In this document: positions 28,245 to 37,419 of the stretch, piece by piece
Layout: every line of letters starts with the position of its first letter
Numbering within the stretch: the stretch's first letter is position 1
Made by a program: the position numbers and the translations under genes
Notes under the pieces: model-generated
Told to the model about the DNA's origin: nothing
The model's input: only the letters and a program-made list of their open reading frames with translations
Databases searched by the model: none
Assembly: GCA_024998565.1 (NCBI GenBank)
Contig: JACOEM010000001.1
Span: 186,001-250,000 of the forward strand
Reading direction: 5' to 3'
DNA from: Nitrospira sp.
Lineage (GTDB): Bacteria; Nitrospirota; Nitrospiria; Nitrospirales; Nitrospiraceae
Length of the DNA: 64,000 bases

Positions 28245-29354
28245 ATGAAACAGACACCCCTCATCGACGCTCACCGCAAAGCCCAGGGCAAACTCGTCGA
28301 CTTTGCAGGCTGGGAAATGCCCATCCAATATTCCGGCGTAGTGGACGAATATCAGACCGTCCGCCGCCACGCAGGACTGTTCGATGTGAGTCATATGGGG
28401 CGCATTCGTGTCAGCGGGCCGGGCTCGCTGGCGTTTTTACAGCGCGTCACCACGAACGATGTGTCCAAACTCTCCGTGCGACAATCGCATTACTCCATGA
28501 TCTGCGCGCCCAACGGCGGCATCAAAGACGACATCTTCGTCTACCACGTAAAGCCGTATGAGTTTTTGGTGTGCGTGAACGCCTCCAACCGGGAAAAGAT
28601 TGTGGCATGGCTGCATGAGAAGGTGGCGCAAGCCCAGGGGTGCAAAGTCCAGGACCAGTCAGCATCCCTCGCGCAAATCGCGATCCAAGGTCCGGCCTCA
28701 CGCGCCATCCTGGCAGCCGTGGGCCTTGCCGACCTCAGCACGCTGAAAATTCGTCACTGCCTGGACGCCACCCTATGCGGTCACGCGACCTTGGTGACAC
28801 GGACGGGGTACACCGGCGAGTTGGGATATGAATTGTATCTTCCGGCAGAAGGGGCGCCGAAGGTCTGGGAACAACTGCTCGAAGCGGGACGTCCACTGGG
28901 CATGAAGCCGGCAGGGTTAGGCGCACGTGATTTGCTCCGGCTTGAAATGGCCTACCTGCTCTATGGCAACGACATGAATGAGGAGACAACTCCCATCGAG
29001 GCCGGGGCAGAATGGGTCGTGAAATTCGACAAGGGAGACTTCATCGGCAGAACTGAATTGCTTGCGCAGCAATCACAGGGAGCAGCACGACGGCTCGTGG
29101 CGTTCGAGCTCGTCGAAAAGGCTGTGCCGCGTCATGGATTCAAAATTCTGAGCGCGCAGGCACCTCATGCCGACATCGGCGAAGTCACCAGCGGAAACTT
29201 GTCGCCCTTGCTGCAAAAAGGTATCGGGATGGGATATGTCACGCCCGCTGCAGCCCAACCAGGGTCGTCCATTCTGATCGATATTCGAGGCAAGGCTTGC
29301 CCCGCCGTCGTCGTAAAACCACCGTTTTACAAGAAACCCGCGGGCACGCCGTAA
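28245..29354 (+). CDS. gcvT: Glycine cleavage T protein (aminomethyltransferase)
   Basis: GcvT takes the aminomethyl group from lipoylated GcvH and passes it to tetrahydrofolate, releasing ammonia. The protein has 369 residues. DFAGWEMPIQYSGVVDEYQT, LFDVSHMGRIRVSGPG, TRTGYTGELGYELYLP and the folate-binding DLLRLEMAYLLYGNDM are all present. The P protein gene lies 5 kb away on the other strand and no gcvH is visible in the window. The Nudix gene follows after three bases. Confidence 0.93.
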   Translation: MKQTPLIDAHRKAQGKLVDFAGWEMPIQYSGVVDEYQTVRRHAGLFDVSHMGRIRVSGPGSLAFLQRVTTNDVSKLSVRQSHYSMICAPNGGIKDDIFVYHVKPYEFLVCVNASNREKIVAWLHEKVAQAQGCKVQDQSASLAQIAIQGPASRAILAAVGLADLSTLKIRHCLDATLCGHATLVTRTGYTGELGYELYLPAEGAPKVWEQLLEAGRPLGMKPAGLGARDLLRLEMAYLLYGNDMNEETTPIEAGAEWVVKFDKGDFIGRTELLAQQSQGAARRLVAFELVEKAVPRHGFKILSAQAPHADIGEVTSGNLSPLLQKGIGMGYVTPAAAQPGSSILIDIRGKACPAVVVKPPFYKKPAGTP

Positions 29355-29357
29355 GTC

Positions 29358-29876
29358 ATGGTGAAACCGATCTACAAGGGCACGGTGGTCACGCTCAACG
29401 TCGATACGGTGCGACTGCCGAACGGCCATATAATCGATCTGGAAGTCATCCGCCATCCCGGTGCCTCCGCCGTCGTTCCCCTGAAAGAAGATGGAACGGT
29501 CGTGCTGATCCGCCAATTCCGTCATGCGGCGAACGGGTTTATTTACGAAATACCCGCAGGGAAACTCCATCCGAAAGAAGACCCGCTCGACTGTGCGGCC
29601 CGCGAACTCGAAGAGGAGATCGGTTATAAGGCCGGTCGATTCGAACTCCTTTCCAGCATTTTCACCGCGCCGGGATTTGCGGATGAAGTCATCCACATCT
29701 ACCTTGCGACGGGCTTGACGATCGGCACGCAAAATCTGGATCAGGATGAAGTTCTGGAAGTGGTCGAAATGCCTCTCCGCGAGGCCATTTCGAAGATTGA
29801 GGATGGAACCATTCGGGACGGAAAAACGATCGTAGGGCTACAAGCAGTCTATATTCGGAAGGAGCGACACCGGTAG
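29358..29876 (+). CDS. Nudix hydrolase, ADP-ribose pyrophosphatase type
   Basis: The protein has 172 residues with an intact Nudix box: GKLHPKEDPLDCAARELEEE followed by IG (Gx5Ex7REUXEEXGU). The flanking block VLIRQFRHAANGFIYEIPAG is typical of the ADP-ribose pyrophosphatase (NudF-like) group, which cleaves ADP-ribose to AMP and ribose 5-phosphate. Other nucleotide sugars are possible substrates. It lies three bases after gcvT and is probably co-transcribed. Confidence 0.85.
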   Translation: MVKPIYKGTVVTLNVDTVRLPNGHIIDLEVIRHPGASAVVPLKEDGTVVLIRQFRHAANGFIYEIPAGKLHPKEDPLDCAARELEEEIGYKAGRFELLSSIFTAPGFADEVIHIYLATGLTIGTQNLDQDEVLEVVEMPLREAISKIEDGTIRDGKTIVGLQAVYIRKERHR

Positions 29877-29885
29877 ACGACCCAA

Positions 29886-29917
29886 GAGGTCTCCCACCAT
29901 TCAGGATGGGAGACCTC
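29886..29917. terminator. 11-bp stem-loop between convergent genes
   Basis: The arms GAGGTCTCCCA (29886-29896) and TGGGAGACCTC (29907-29917) pair perfectly around a 10-base loop. It lies 10 bases after the Nudix stop and 37 bases beyond the stop of the convergent lysine-rich gene. Neither strand shows a T run after the stem, so it may block or stabilise 3' ends rather than act as a standard intrinsic terminator. Confidence 0.5.
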
Positions 29918-29953
29918 CCAAGCCAGCTAGCCTCGCCAGAAACGGTGTTGTGT

Positions 29954-30178
29954 TTAGTGGCCGCCCTTTTTCTCGTCCTTCTTCTTCTCTTCGCCGAACA
30001 CGGTCTGGGACAGGTGTCCACCCTTCTTCTCTTCCTTCTTCTTGTCATCGCCGAAGAGGGTCTGGGAGAAGTGGCCGCCCTTCTTCTCTTCCTTCTTCTT
30101 GTCGTCACCGGCGAACGAAGGAGCGCTGAACGCCACCAACAATGCAGCCGCCATCACCGTCAACATCATCTTCTTCAT
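29954..30178 (-). CDS. Exported lysine-rich tandem-repeat protein
   Basis: The 74-residue product has a signal peptide (MLTVMAAALLVAFSAPSFA) and a mature part made of three repeats of about 18-19 residues. Each runs from GDDKKKEEKKGGH through SQT and LFG; the unit is acidic pair, KKK(E/D)EKKGGH, (F/L)SQT(L/V)FG, and the last is cut after GGH. A perfect AGGAGGT ribosome site implies strong expression. Function is unknown; regularly spaced His and clustered charges could suit metal, polymer or surface binding. No family is recognised. Confidence 0.7.
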   Translation of the reverse strand: MKKMMLTVMAAALLVAFSAPSFAGDDKKKEEKKGGHFSQTLFGDDKKKEEKKGGHLSQTVFGEEKKKDEKKGGH

Positions 30179-30413
30179 TCTGACCTCCTGTTAGGTTTGA
30201 AATTACCACCGACCGACGGATGTTCGGTAAAGCAAAGTCCTTGCCTCATGCACCCACAAATCTAAACTGTTGTTTTTTCGAACATGTCATTCATCACACT
30301 TCGTAATAATACAGAAAGCATGGCTCGATTCTGTGGCAAAATAGCCTGGGCGATACTAAACCGCCTCATCAGTCGATTCAGGAGATGCGACACGGTACGC
30401 GCTCACGACCATC

Positions 30414-30959
30414 ATGCCAAATCAATCGCTCCTACCGGATCATCTCCGCCCGGAACTCAGCATTGTATTCGTGGGCATCAATCCTGGACGACGCTCAGCC
30501 GAGCTGGGTCATCACTATGCGGGACATTCGAATCGTTTCTGGAAACTGATTTACGACGCGAACCTTGTGCCGGCACCACTCAGCTATCGAGATGACGGGC
30601 GACTTCCGGACTGGGGATTGGGACTCACCAATCTGGTCGGTAGATCGACCACGAGCATGGCGAGTCTCACGCCGCAGGATTATGCGACCGGCCGACTTGT
30701 GCTCATGGAGAAAATTCTCCGATATCGGCCGCGGGTCGTCGCCTTGCTGGGCATGACCCTTTACCCGATCCTCTTTCCGCTCGAACCTAAACAGCCCGGG
30801 CGAAAACCAGGTCTGCAACCAGCGACACTGTACAACTCCAATATTGTGTTACTTCCAAACCCGAGTGGGCGAAACGCATCCTACCCGTACCATGCCATGC
30901 TGGAGGCATTTCGTACGCTGACACCGTGGGCCGGGAGCGGCCTCAAGAGTCATCCCTGA
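30414..30959 (+). CDS. mug: Mismatch-specific uracil/thymine DNA glycosylase
   Basis: Mug/TDG enzymes remove uracil or thymine from mismatches with guanine. The protein has 181 residues. The catalytic block is VFVGINPGRRSAELGHHYAG, with Asn in the GINPG motif, and the second motif LLPNPSGRNASYPYHAML inserts into DNA. The ATG at 30414 fits the family start. No operon partner is obvious; the gene is divergent from the lysine-rich protein. Confidence 0.9.
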   Translation: MPNQSLLPDHLRPELSIVFVGINPGRRSAELGHHYAGHSNRFWKLIYDANLVPAPLSYRDDGRLPDWGLGLTNLVGRSTTSMASLTPQDYATGRLVLMEKILRYRPRVVALLGMTLYPILFPLEPKQPGRKPGLQPATLYNSNIVLLPNPSGRNASYPYHAMLEAFRTLTPWAGSGLKSHP

Positions 30960-31057
30960 CTACCCATGCCGCGCCACGCCCTCTGCTGGAATTCCGCCGG
31001 GGACCTGCTGTAAAATCTGCCGCTGATTTTCCTCCGGCACACCGAAACGGACACTCC

Positions 31058-31699
31058 ATGAAATCTCTTCGCATTACGACTATCCTTGCGATCACGCTGT
31101 TATTCGCCGTGGAACTGGCTGCCGCCGGAACCCCGACGCAACAACTCACAGCCGATGCGATGCGCGAATGTGCGCTGGGCCGTCAGGCTCAGACTCGTAC
31201 GGAGCGCGTTCAACATTTCGCACAAGGTCAAGCGTTTGGAGAACAGGCGATCGAAAAAGACGACTTATCGCCCGATGCCCACTTCTCGTTGTTTTGTAAC
31301 CTCGGTGAGCAACTGCGGATCGACGGGGAAAGCCTGACCTCGCTCTTCGGCTTCAGACGCATGATGAAGGAGTTGAACCGCACCCTCGAACTGGCTCCGG
31401 ACCATTTGGATGCCCTCTCAGCCAAGGGAACCGTTCTGGTGCGCATTCCGGCGTTCATGGGTGGGGATAAAGAAAAGGGGGAGACGCTGCTGCGTCAGGT
31501 CATTGCCAGGGAACCGGCTGCCGTTAATGCCCGGTTGAGCCTGGCAAAGAGCTATTGCGCCAATGGGCGGCATGAAGAAGCGGTCGCTATCGCGACCAAG
31601 GCGCTGGATCTCGCCCAAAGCCTGCAGCGCGCGGACTTCATTCCCGAAGCCCGGCAAGTGCTGTCCCAGTTACGAGCCCAAGCAGCCAAAGGCAATTGA
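31058..31699 (+). CDS. Exported TPR-type protein
   Basis: From the ATG at 31058 the protein has 213 residues with a signal peptide (ITTILAITLLFAVELAAAG). The mature part is built of TPR-like helix pairs, for example LNRTLELAPDHLDALSAKGT and LRQVIAREPAAVNARLSLAK. Such proteins are scaffolds in the periplasm. The frame extends upstream to 30926 but overlaps the end of the glycosylase gene. The specific partner is unknown. Confidence 0.7.
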   Translation: MKSLRITTILAITLLFAVELAAAGTPTQQLTADAMRECALGRQAQTRTERVQHFAQGQAFGEQAIEKDDLSPDAHFSLFCNLGEQLRIDGESLTSLFGFRRMMKELNRTLELAPDHLDALSAKGTVLVRIPAFMGGDKEKGETLLRQVIAREPAAVNARLSLAKSYCANGRHEEAVAIATKALDLAQSLQRADFIPEARQVLSQLRAQAAKGN

Positions 31700-31741
31700 G
31701 CAACCCGCTTTTTCCTCTCGCCTGGAATCAGGCCTACCGAC

Positions 31742-32674
31742 TTACGAATGTGACGGCGGTTCCATCTGCCTGATCCCCGATCGACACAACTCCTCGATGT
31801 CATCCTTGGTCGGCATCGACTCCTGCGCCCCACGTCCGGTGGTGGCCAACGCACCGGCCGCATTGGCCCGCTCGATCGCGCTCTTGATCGGTACCCCTTC
31901 AGCCACAGCACAGGCCAAAGCACCGTTAAACGCATCTCCGGCGCCCGTCGAATCAATCGTCTCGACAAGAAATCCGGGGATATGGGTCACGTCGTTGCCG
32001 GTTGTCAGGAACGCCCCGTTTGCGCCACAGGTCACGACCACGATACCGACGCCACGATCAGTAAGAATCCGCGCCGCCTCTGCCGGATCCGCCGAACTGG
32101 TCAACGCCTGCGCTTCGGTCTCGTTGGGAGTGAGGATATCGATCAATCGCAGCAAGTCCGACGACAACTGAGCAGCGGGAGCCGGATTGAGCATAGTGGT
32201 GAGACCACATTCACGGCCGAGTCTCAACGCTTCAAAAACTGTCTCCAGCGGAATTTCCAGTTGAACCAGCAGGACCCGTGCTCCGGCTATCAACGCGCGG
32301 TGTTGCCGTACATCCGTTGGAGAGAGACGCCCATTGCTCCCTGAAACCACCGCAATCTGATTCTCGCCGGCTCGGTCAACGAGAATCATCGCGACTCCAG
32401 TAGGAGCCTCGTCATCGCGCAGGAGGACCGGCCTGGACAATCCCTGCGCGGCCAAATGCTGTTCGATCAACAGTCCATTGGCGTCCTCCCCCAGCTTGCT
32501 GAGAAAAGCGACATTCGCACCGGCGCGGGCTGCCGCGACGGCCTGATTTGCGCCCTTGCCGCCGAATGATTGGGCGAAACGGTACCCGAGGACGGTTTCT
32601 CCTCGACTCGGCAGACGATCCACCGACGCCACCAAATCGATATTGCTGGACCCGACCACTACGATCATGGGCAC
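31742..32674 (-). CDS. rbsK: Ribokinase (PfkB family)
   Basis: Ribokinase phosphorylates ribose to ribose 5-phosphate. The protein has 310 residues with the two PfkB signatures: FGGKGANQAVAAARAG near the N-terminus and DSTGAGDAFNGALACAVAEG near the C-terminus. The N-terminal VVGSSNIDLVASVDRLPSRG is typical of ribokinase rather than other PfkB sugar kinases. The gene overlaps the upstream nucleoside hydrolase by 10 bases, so the pair would convert nucleosides through ribose to ribose 5-phosphate, the RpiA substrate. Confidence 0.88.
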   Translation of the reverse strand: MPMIVVVGSSNIDLVASVDRLPSRGETVLGYRFAQSFGGKGANQAVAAARAGANVAFLSKLGEDANGLLIEQHLAAQGLSRPVLLRDDEAPTGVAMILVDRAGENQIAVVSGSNGRLSPTDVRQHRALIAGARVLLVQLEIPLETVFEALRLGRECGLTTMLNPAPAAQLSSDLLRLIDILTPNETEAQALTSSADPAEAARILTDRGVGIVVVTCGANGAFLTTGNDVTHIPGFLVETIDSTGAGDAFNGALACAVAEGVPIKSAIERANAAGALATTGRGAQESMPTKDDIEELCRSGIRQMEPPSHS

Positions 32675-33651
32675 AGCCGGTTGCGTAGGAGACTCAGCGT
32701 CCGGTCGACATCGACATCAACGGCCACGCGCATGTTCGGACGTGCCTTCTCCTCCGGCGTGCGCTGGCGACGATCCGCGATGGTAATCCCGCGAGACACT
32801 CGCCCGGCCATTTCAACCGACACATGCAACGGCTCCACCTTCAACAAGGAGGAATCAACGGCGGCCAGAACGGCCAATGGATCGTGGAAATAGAAGAGCC
32901 CATGCCCTTCAACCTTTTCAGCGAACTCGAATGCCTTCCGCGTCATGTCAGTTGTCATCCGGGCGAGGGGGGCACGCGACTCAGCGGCCCAGCTCATTAA
33001 GCTCTCCCGTGTCACTCCCACTCGTGTCGTCACATCGAGCGGAACGAGCGTGAGCGGGAGCGAGGCCTGAAACACCCGATGCGCCGCATGCGGATCCACA
33101 TACATATTAAATTCTGCTGCGGGGGCAACATTGCCCGGTACGCCGATCGCGCCCCCCATCACGATCACCGAATGAAACTTCTGAACCGTCAGGGGATTCA
33201 CCTTCAGCGCCACAGCCACATTCGTCAGTGGTCCTAACGTGATCAGCGAGACCTCATCGGGATACCGGCGGACACATTCATTCCACACATCCTGGGCGGT
33301 TGAGAGCACGGAAGGCAACCGGACCTGAGGATATCGTAGCGTCCCCTCCTCGGCCAGGACAGAGTCGAGTTCGCCAAGCCCGTCGCTCCCGTGGACCTGG
33401 ACCGCTGTCACAAGATCCTCCTCCAACGGCCGCGCCGCGCCCTGTCCGACCAACAGCCCCTGGGGTGGCTGTACAACGTTCAGCAGACGGAACAAATTCT
33501 TCGTCGCCTGTCCCACCGGCACGTTCCCGCACACGGTGGTCACCCCGACGACCTGCAATTCGGGCGAGGCGAACGCCAGCAGCAGCGCCAGAGCGTCATC
33601 GACTCCTGGATCGGTATCGAGGATCACTTTCGTGGGGGAGCGTCTCTGCAT
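32665..33651 (-). CDS. Inosine-uridine preferring nucleoside hydrolase
   Basis: The enzyme splits ribonucleosides into base and ribose. The protein has 328 residues; the calcium-binding DTDPGVDDALALLLAF motif is at the N-terminus, followed by VVGVTTVCGNVPVGQATKNL and the NVAPAAEFNMYVDPHAAHRV block. The downstream overlapping ribokinase gene uses the ribose product, so the two form a nucleoside salvage operon. No transporter gene is next to them. Confidence 0.9.
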   Translation of the reverse strand: MQRRSPTKVILDTDPGVDDALALLLAFASPELQVVGVTTVCGNVPVGQATKNLFRLLNVVQPPQGLLVGQGAARPLEEDLVTAVQVHGSDGLGELDSVLAEEGTLRYPQVRLPSVLSTAQDVWNECVRRYPDEVSLITLGPLTNVAVALKVNPLTVQKFHSVIVMGGAIGVPGNVAPAAEFNMYVDPHAAHRVFQASLPLTLVPLDVTTRVGVTRESLMSWAAESRAPLARMTTDMTRKAFEFAEKVEGHGLFYFHDPLAVLAAVDSSLLKVEPLHVSVEMAGRVSRGITIADRRQRTPEEKARPNMRVAVDVDVDRTLSLLRNRLCP

Positions 33652-33683
33652 GCCTAGAAGATCTGATAGGGAATCGACCCCGG

Positions 33684-34274
33684 CTACAAACCGACGTCGC
33701 GCCCGGATGCCGTCGCGGCAAATCGGGTAGATTGTCCAAGTCCTTCCAGAACGGACTGATACCCGGACACCTCGTCGGGAGGTCCCATGAGAAAATATAT
33801 GACCGATATATTGCCGGGCCCGAGGACTGCCAAGGCACGGCCGGCCAGGTCTTCACCCTGATACGAGCGGGCAATCGAGAGTTCGGTCTCAACTTCAAAA
33901 CCGGCAGGAATAAATGACAACCCGTGTAACAGCGACAGAGGTTGACTGAGATGATCACGGACCATCTCACGGGTCACATCGGTGAGGGGGAACATCATGC
34001 CCAGGCCTTTCCCTTCCTCCGCCATCAGAAAGGGCATGTCCGAATCCTCGGGGCGAGTACTCTGCCAACCGGTCGGCACCAGGAACGACCAATCGGTCCC
34101 GGGAATTCTGAGCCTCGCGCCGGCGCGATACGTCACACCGGGATCGACATCGATGATGGGGCTGCCTTGTTGCGCCTCCGCAGCCGCACCCGATTCTAAC
34201 TCAGCCCAAGCCGGCAGCGAGAAAAACAAGGGCACCAGGAGACAACCAGCGGCGACCGAAAGTCCGGCACGCAC
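33684..34274 (-). CDS. Exported unknown protein downstream of gcvP
   Basis: No family is recognised. From the GTG at 34274 it has 196 residues with a classic signal peptide (MRAGLSVAAGCLLVPLFFSL, cleavage after AWA). The mature part is globular with no Cys pair. GTG codons at 34322 and farther upstream are possible starts, but the ones beyond 34332 overlap gcvP. It follows gcvP on the same strand and may share its transcript. Confidence 0.55.
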   Translation of the reverse strand: MRAGLSVAAGCLLVPLFFSLPAWAELESGAAAEAQQGSPIIDVDPGVTYRAGARLRIPGTDWSFLVPTGWQSTRPEDSDMPFLMAEEGKGLGMMFPLTDVTREMVRDHLSQPLSLLHGLSFIPAGFEVETELSIARSYQGEDLAGRALAVLGPGNISVIYFLMGPPDEVSGYQSVLEGLGQSTRFAATASGRDVGL

Positions 34275-34329
34275 CTGCGGCAGGAGATAGGTCGCCTTTT
34301 CAGTCGAGGAGCCACCGCCCACAGATCGA

Positions 34330-37215
34330 TCAGGACGCAGGATCCATCGGAGGACAGGTGCAAAAGAGGTGGCGGTCGCCATAGGCTTCATCGATACGAC
34401 CCACGCTCGGCCAAAATTTGTTGTCACGCACCCACGGAGCGGGAAACGCCGCCTGCTCACGCGAGTACGGCTTCGTCCACTCAGCCGCGGTCACAGATAA
34501 TGCCGTGTGAGGAGCATTTTTTAGAACATTGCCCGCGCGCGGTTGCCGGCCATCGGCAATCGATTCGATCTCGCCCCGGATCGCGATCAACGCTTCACAC
34601 AACCGATCCAACTCCGCCTTCACTTCGCTTTCCGTCGGCTCGATCATCAAGGTGCCGGCCACGGGAAACGAGACCGTGGGAGCGTGGAACCCGTAATCCA
34701 TGAGACGCTTAGCCACGTCCATTGCTTCCACACCGCTGCTCTCCTTGAGCGGGCGCAGATCCAAAATGAACTCATGTGCGACGAAGCCGCGGGTGCCGGT
34801 ATACAAGACGGGATAATACTTTTCCAATCGTTTGGCCATGTAGTTGGCGTTCAGAATGGCCACCTGCGTGGCTTTGGTCAAGCCCTCCCGTCCCATCAGG
34901 GCGATATAGACCCAGGAAATCGTGAGGATGCTTGGGCTCCCGTACGGCGCGGCAGCGATCGGACCGATCGACTCCGGTCCACCCAGTTTGGTGACCGGGT
35001 GTCCGGGCAGGAACGGCACCAAATGACGGGCGACTCCGATCGGTCCCATCCCGGGCCCGCCACCTCCGTGAGGGATGCAGAACGTTTTATGAAGATTCAG
35101 GTGACAGACGTCCGCCCCCAGGTCGGCCGGTCGACAGAGCCCGACCTGGGCGTTCATGTTGGCCCCGTCCATATAAACCTGCCCGCCATGCGTGTGCACG
35201 ATCTGGCACATGCGGCGAATCCCTTCCTCGAAAACCCCGTGGGTCGAGGGATAGGTGATCATCAACGCCGCGAGGCGGTTGCGATGCTGGGTGGCTTTGG
35301 CCTCAAGATCGTTCAGATCCACATTGCCGCGCTCATCACAGGCCACCGGAACGACTGTCATGCCGCACATCGACGCGCTCGCAGGATTGGTCCCGTGCGC
35401 CGACACCGGAATCAAGCAGACGTCGCGTTGCGTTTCGCCACGATGTCGATGATGCGCACGGATCACCATCAGCCCTGCATACTCCCCCTGCGACCCGGCA
35501 TTGGGTTGCAGCGAAATGGCGGCAAACCCGGTCAGTTCAGCCAGCCAGGCTTCGAGCTGCTGGAACAGCGTCTGGTATCCCTGCGCCTGTTCGGACGGAG
35601 CAAACGGGTGAAGACGCCCGAACTCCGGCCAGGTCACCGGCAACATTTCCGCCGTCGCGTTCAACTTCATCGTGCAGGACCCCAAGGGAATCATGGAATG
35701 CACGAGCGACAAGTCGCGGGACTGAAGCCGGTGGATGTAGCGTAAGAGTTCGTGTTCGGCATGATACCGGTGAAACACCGGATGCGTGAGATAGGGGCTC
35801 GTGCGCGCGAGCGGCGCGGGATACCGCACATCGACCGAGGCGAGGATGGCCTGGAATTCTTCGGCAGGGATCTCATGACCGACGAAGAGCGCCAACACCT
35901 GCTGGACTTCCTCAACCGTACTCCATTCATCCAACGAAAGCCCCAGGCTCTGATCGTCGTACCGACGGAGATTGATCTTTTGTTGTCGCGCCCGGTTCAG
36001 AATGGTCTCCGATTGTGCCGGCGACAGTGGAACACGCAACGTGTCGAACACCGGCTCCAGACCGACGGCACACCCATGCCGCCGCAAACCTTCGGCCAGT
36101 ACCATCGTTAAACCGTGAATCCGCTCTGCAATCCGCCGCAACCCTGCAGGACCATGATAGACCGCATACATGCCCGCCATGACCGCCAACAGCACTTGCG
36201 CCGTGCAAATATTGCTGGTGGCCTTCTCGCGCCGGATATGTTGTTCCCGGGTCTGCAGCGACAAGCGATAGGCCACGCGGCCCGTCACATCTTTCGAGAC
36301 GCCGATGATGCGGCCCGGCATCTGCCGGCGAAACTCTTCCTTGGTGGCAAGAAACGCCGCGTGGGGCCCACCGAATCCAAGCGGGACACCGAACCGTTGG
36401 CTGGATCCGACCGCCACGTCCGCACCGAATTCTCCCGGTGAACGCAGCAGCGTGAGCGCCAGTAAGTCGGTCGCCACCACGACGTAAGCCCCCGAGGCAT
36501 GCGCACGCGTGATGAACTCGCTGTAATCACCGACGTACCCGTCCGTCGAGGGATATTGGAGCAACAGCCCGAAGAACTCGTCCCGGGAAAGATCCAACGA
36601 CTGAATCGCACCGATCTGCAGGACGATGCCCAACGGTTCCGCGCGGGTCTGCACCACCGCAATCGTTTGCGGATGGCAATTTTCAGAGACGAAGAATTTC
36701 TTGCGCTCATGCCCGGCCGCTCGAGACATGGCCGCACACATCGTCATCGCTTCGGCTGCGGCAGTCGCCTCATCGAGGAGCGACGCGTTGGCAAGCGGTA
36801 ACCCGGTCAGATCGGCGACCATGGTCTGAAAATTGACCAGTGCTTCGAGACGCCCCTGCGCAATCTCGGCTTGATACGGGGTGTACTGCGTATACCATCC
36901 GGGATCCTCCAGAATGTTTCGCTGGATCACCAACGGCGTGACGCAATCGTAGTACCCCATGCCGATCAGAGACCGCCACACCTGATTCTGTCCGGCCATG
37001 CCACGCAATTCCGCCAGGACCTGCTGCTCGCCCCGCGGGGGCGGCACCGCCAAGGAGGTCTGCAAGCGGATATCGGACGGGACCGTCGCCTCCACGAGGG
37101 CTTCCAACGACGGCAGGCTCAGGGTGGCCAGCATCTCCTGGATGTCGGAATCCGTCGGGCCGATATGGCGGGGCACAAACGTATCGGTCGGCTCAAGGAA
37201 ATTGGGTTGTGGCAT
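34330..37215 (-). CDS. gcvP: Glycine dehydrogenase (decarboxylating), P protein
   Basis: GcvP removes CO2 from glycine and passes the aminomethyl group to GcvH. The 961-residue protein is the long single-chain form with both halves joined. The PLP-binding lysine lies in [20 protein letters not shown] near residue 710. The N-terminal [20 protein letters not shown] and the [20 protein letters not shown] block fit the family. In Nitrospira-like autotrophs the system may run towards glycine formation; this is inference. No glycine riboswitch was recognised upstream. Confidence 0.95.
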   Translation of the reverse strand: MPQPNFLEPTDTFVPRHIGPTDSDIQEMLATLSLPSLEALVEATVPSDIRLQTSLAVPPPRGEQQVLAELRGMAGQNQVWRSLIGMGYYDCVTPLVIQRNILEDPGWYTQYTPYQAEIAQGRLEALVNFQTMVADLTGLPLANASLLDEATAAAEAMTMCAAMSRAAGHERKKFFVSENCHPQTIAVVQTRAEPLGIVLQIGAIQSLDLSRDEFFGLLLQYPSTDGYVGDYSEFITRAHASGAYVVVATDLLALTLLRSPGEFGADVAVGSSQRFGVPLGFGGPHAAFLATKEEFRRQMPGRIIGVSKDVTGRVAYRLSLQTREQHIRREKATSNICTAQVLLAVMAGMYAVYHGPAGLRRIAERIHGLTMVLAEGLRRHGCAVGLEPVFDTLRVPLSPAQSETILNRARQQKINLRRYDDQSLGLSLDEWSTVEEVQQVLALFVGHEIPAEEFQAILASVDVRYPAPLARTSPYLTHPVFHRYHAEHELLRYIHRLQSRDLSLVHSMIPLGSCTMKLNATAEMLPVTWPEFGRLHPFAPSEQAQGYQTLFQQLEAWLAELTGFAAISLQPNAGSQGEYAGLMVIRAHHRHRGETQRDVCLIPVSAHGTNPASASMCGMTVVPVACDERGNVDLNDLEAKATQHRNRLAALMITYPSTHGVFEEGIRRMCQIVHTHGGQVYMDGANMNAQVGLCRPADLGADVCHLNLHKTFCIPHGGGGPGMGPIGVARHLVPFLPGHPVTKLGGPESIGPIAAAPYGSPSILTISWVYIALMGREGLTKATQVAILNANYMAKRLEKYYPVLYTGTRGFVAHEFILDLRPLKESSGVEAMDVAKRLMDYGFHAPTVSFPVAGTLMIEPTESEVKAELDRLCEALIAIRGEIESIADGRQPRAGNVLKNAPHTALSVTAAEWTKPYSREQAAFPAPWVRDNKFWPSVGRIDEAYGDRHLFCTCPPMDPAS

Positions 37216-37419
37216 GGGGGTGAAATCCTGCTAAAAGTTGGCGCTCTCGTCCATTCGAAGCGGTGTGAGCTAACCTATCATGCAGCACCGAGTTTTCCAA
37301 GCGTTCAGCACCCATCGCCATCGCTTGTTTTCCGAAATTCCATAGCGTAATAGTGACATCGGATGTCCCTCCAGGGACGTCGATCGCACGGCTACACGAT
37401 GGCCAGGATACGAAGACCC

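Noticed and set aside
34543-35745. Long plus-strand reading frame (about 400 codons) inside gcvP
   Set aside because: It lies wholly antisense to a clear P-protein gene, has no family match or ribosome site, and its composition reflects GC-rich third positions of gcvP.
37216-37419. Glycine riboswitch upstream of gcvP or between it and the flavoprotein gene
   Set aside because: I found no tandem aptamer-like conserved pattern in this short divergent gap.
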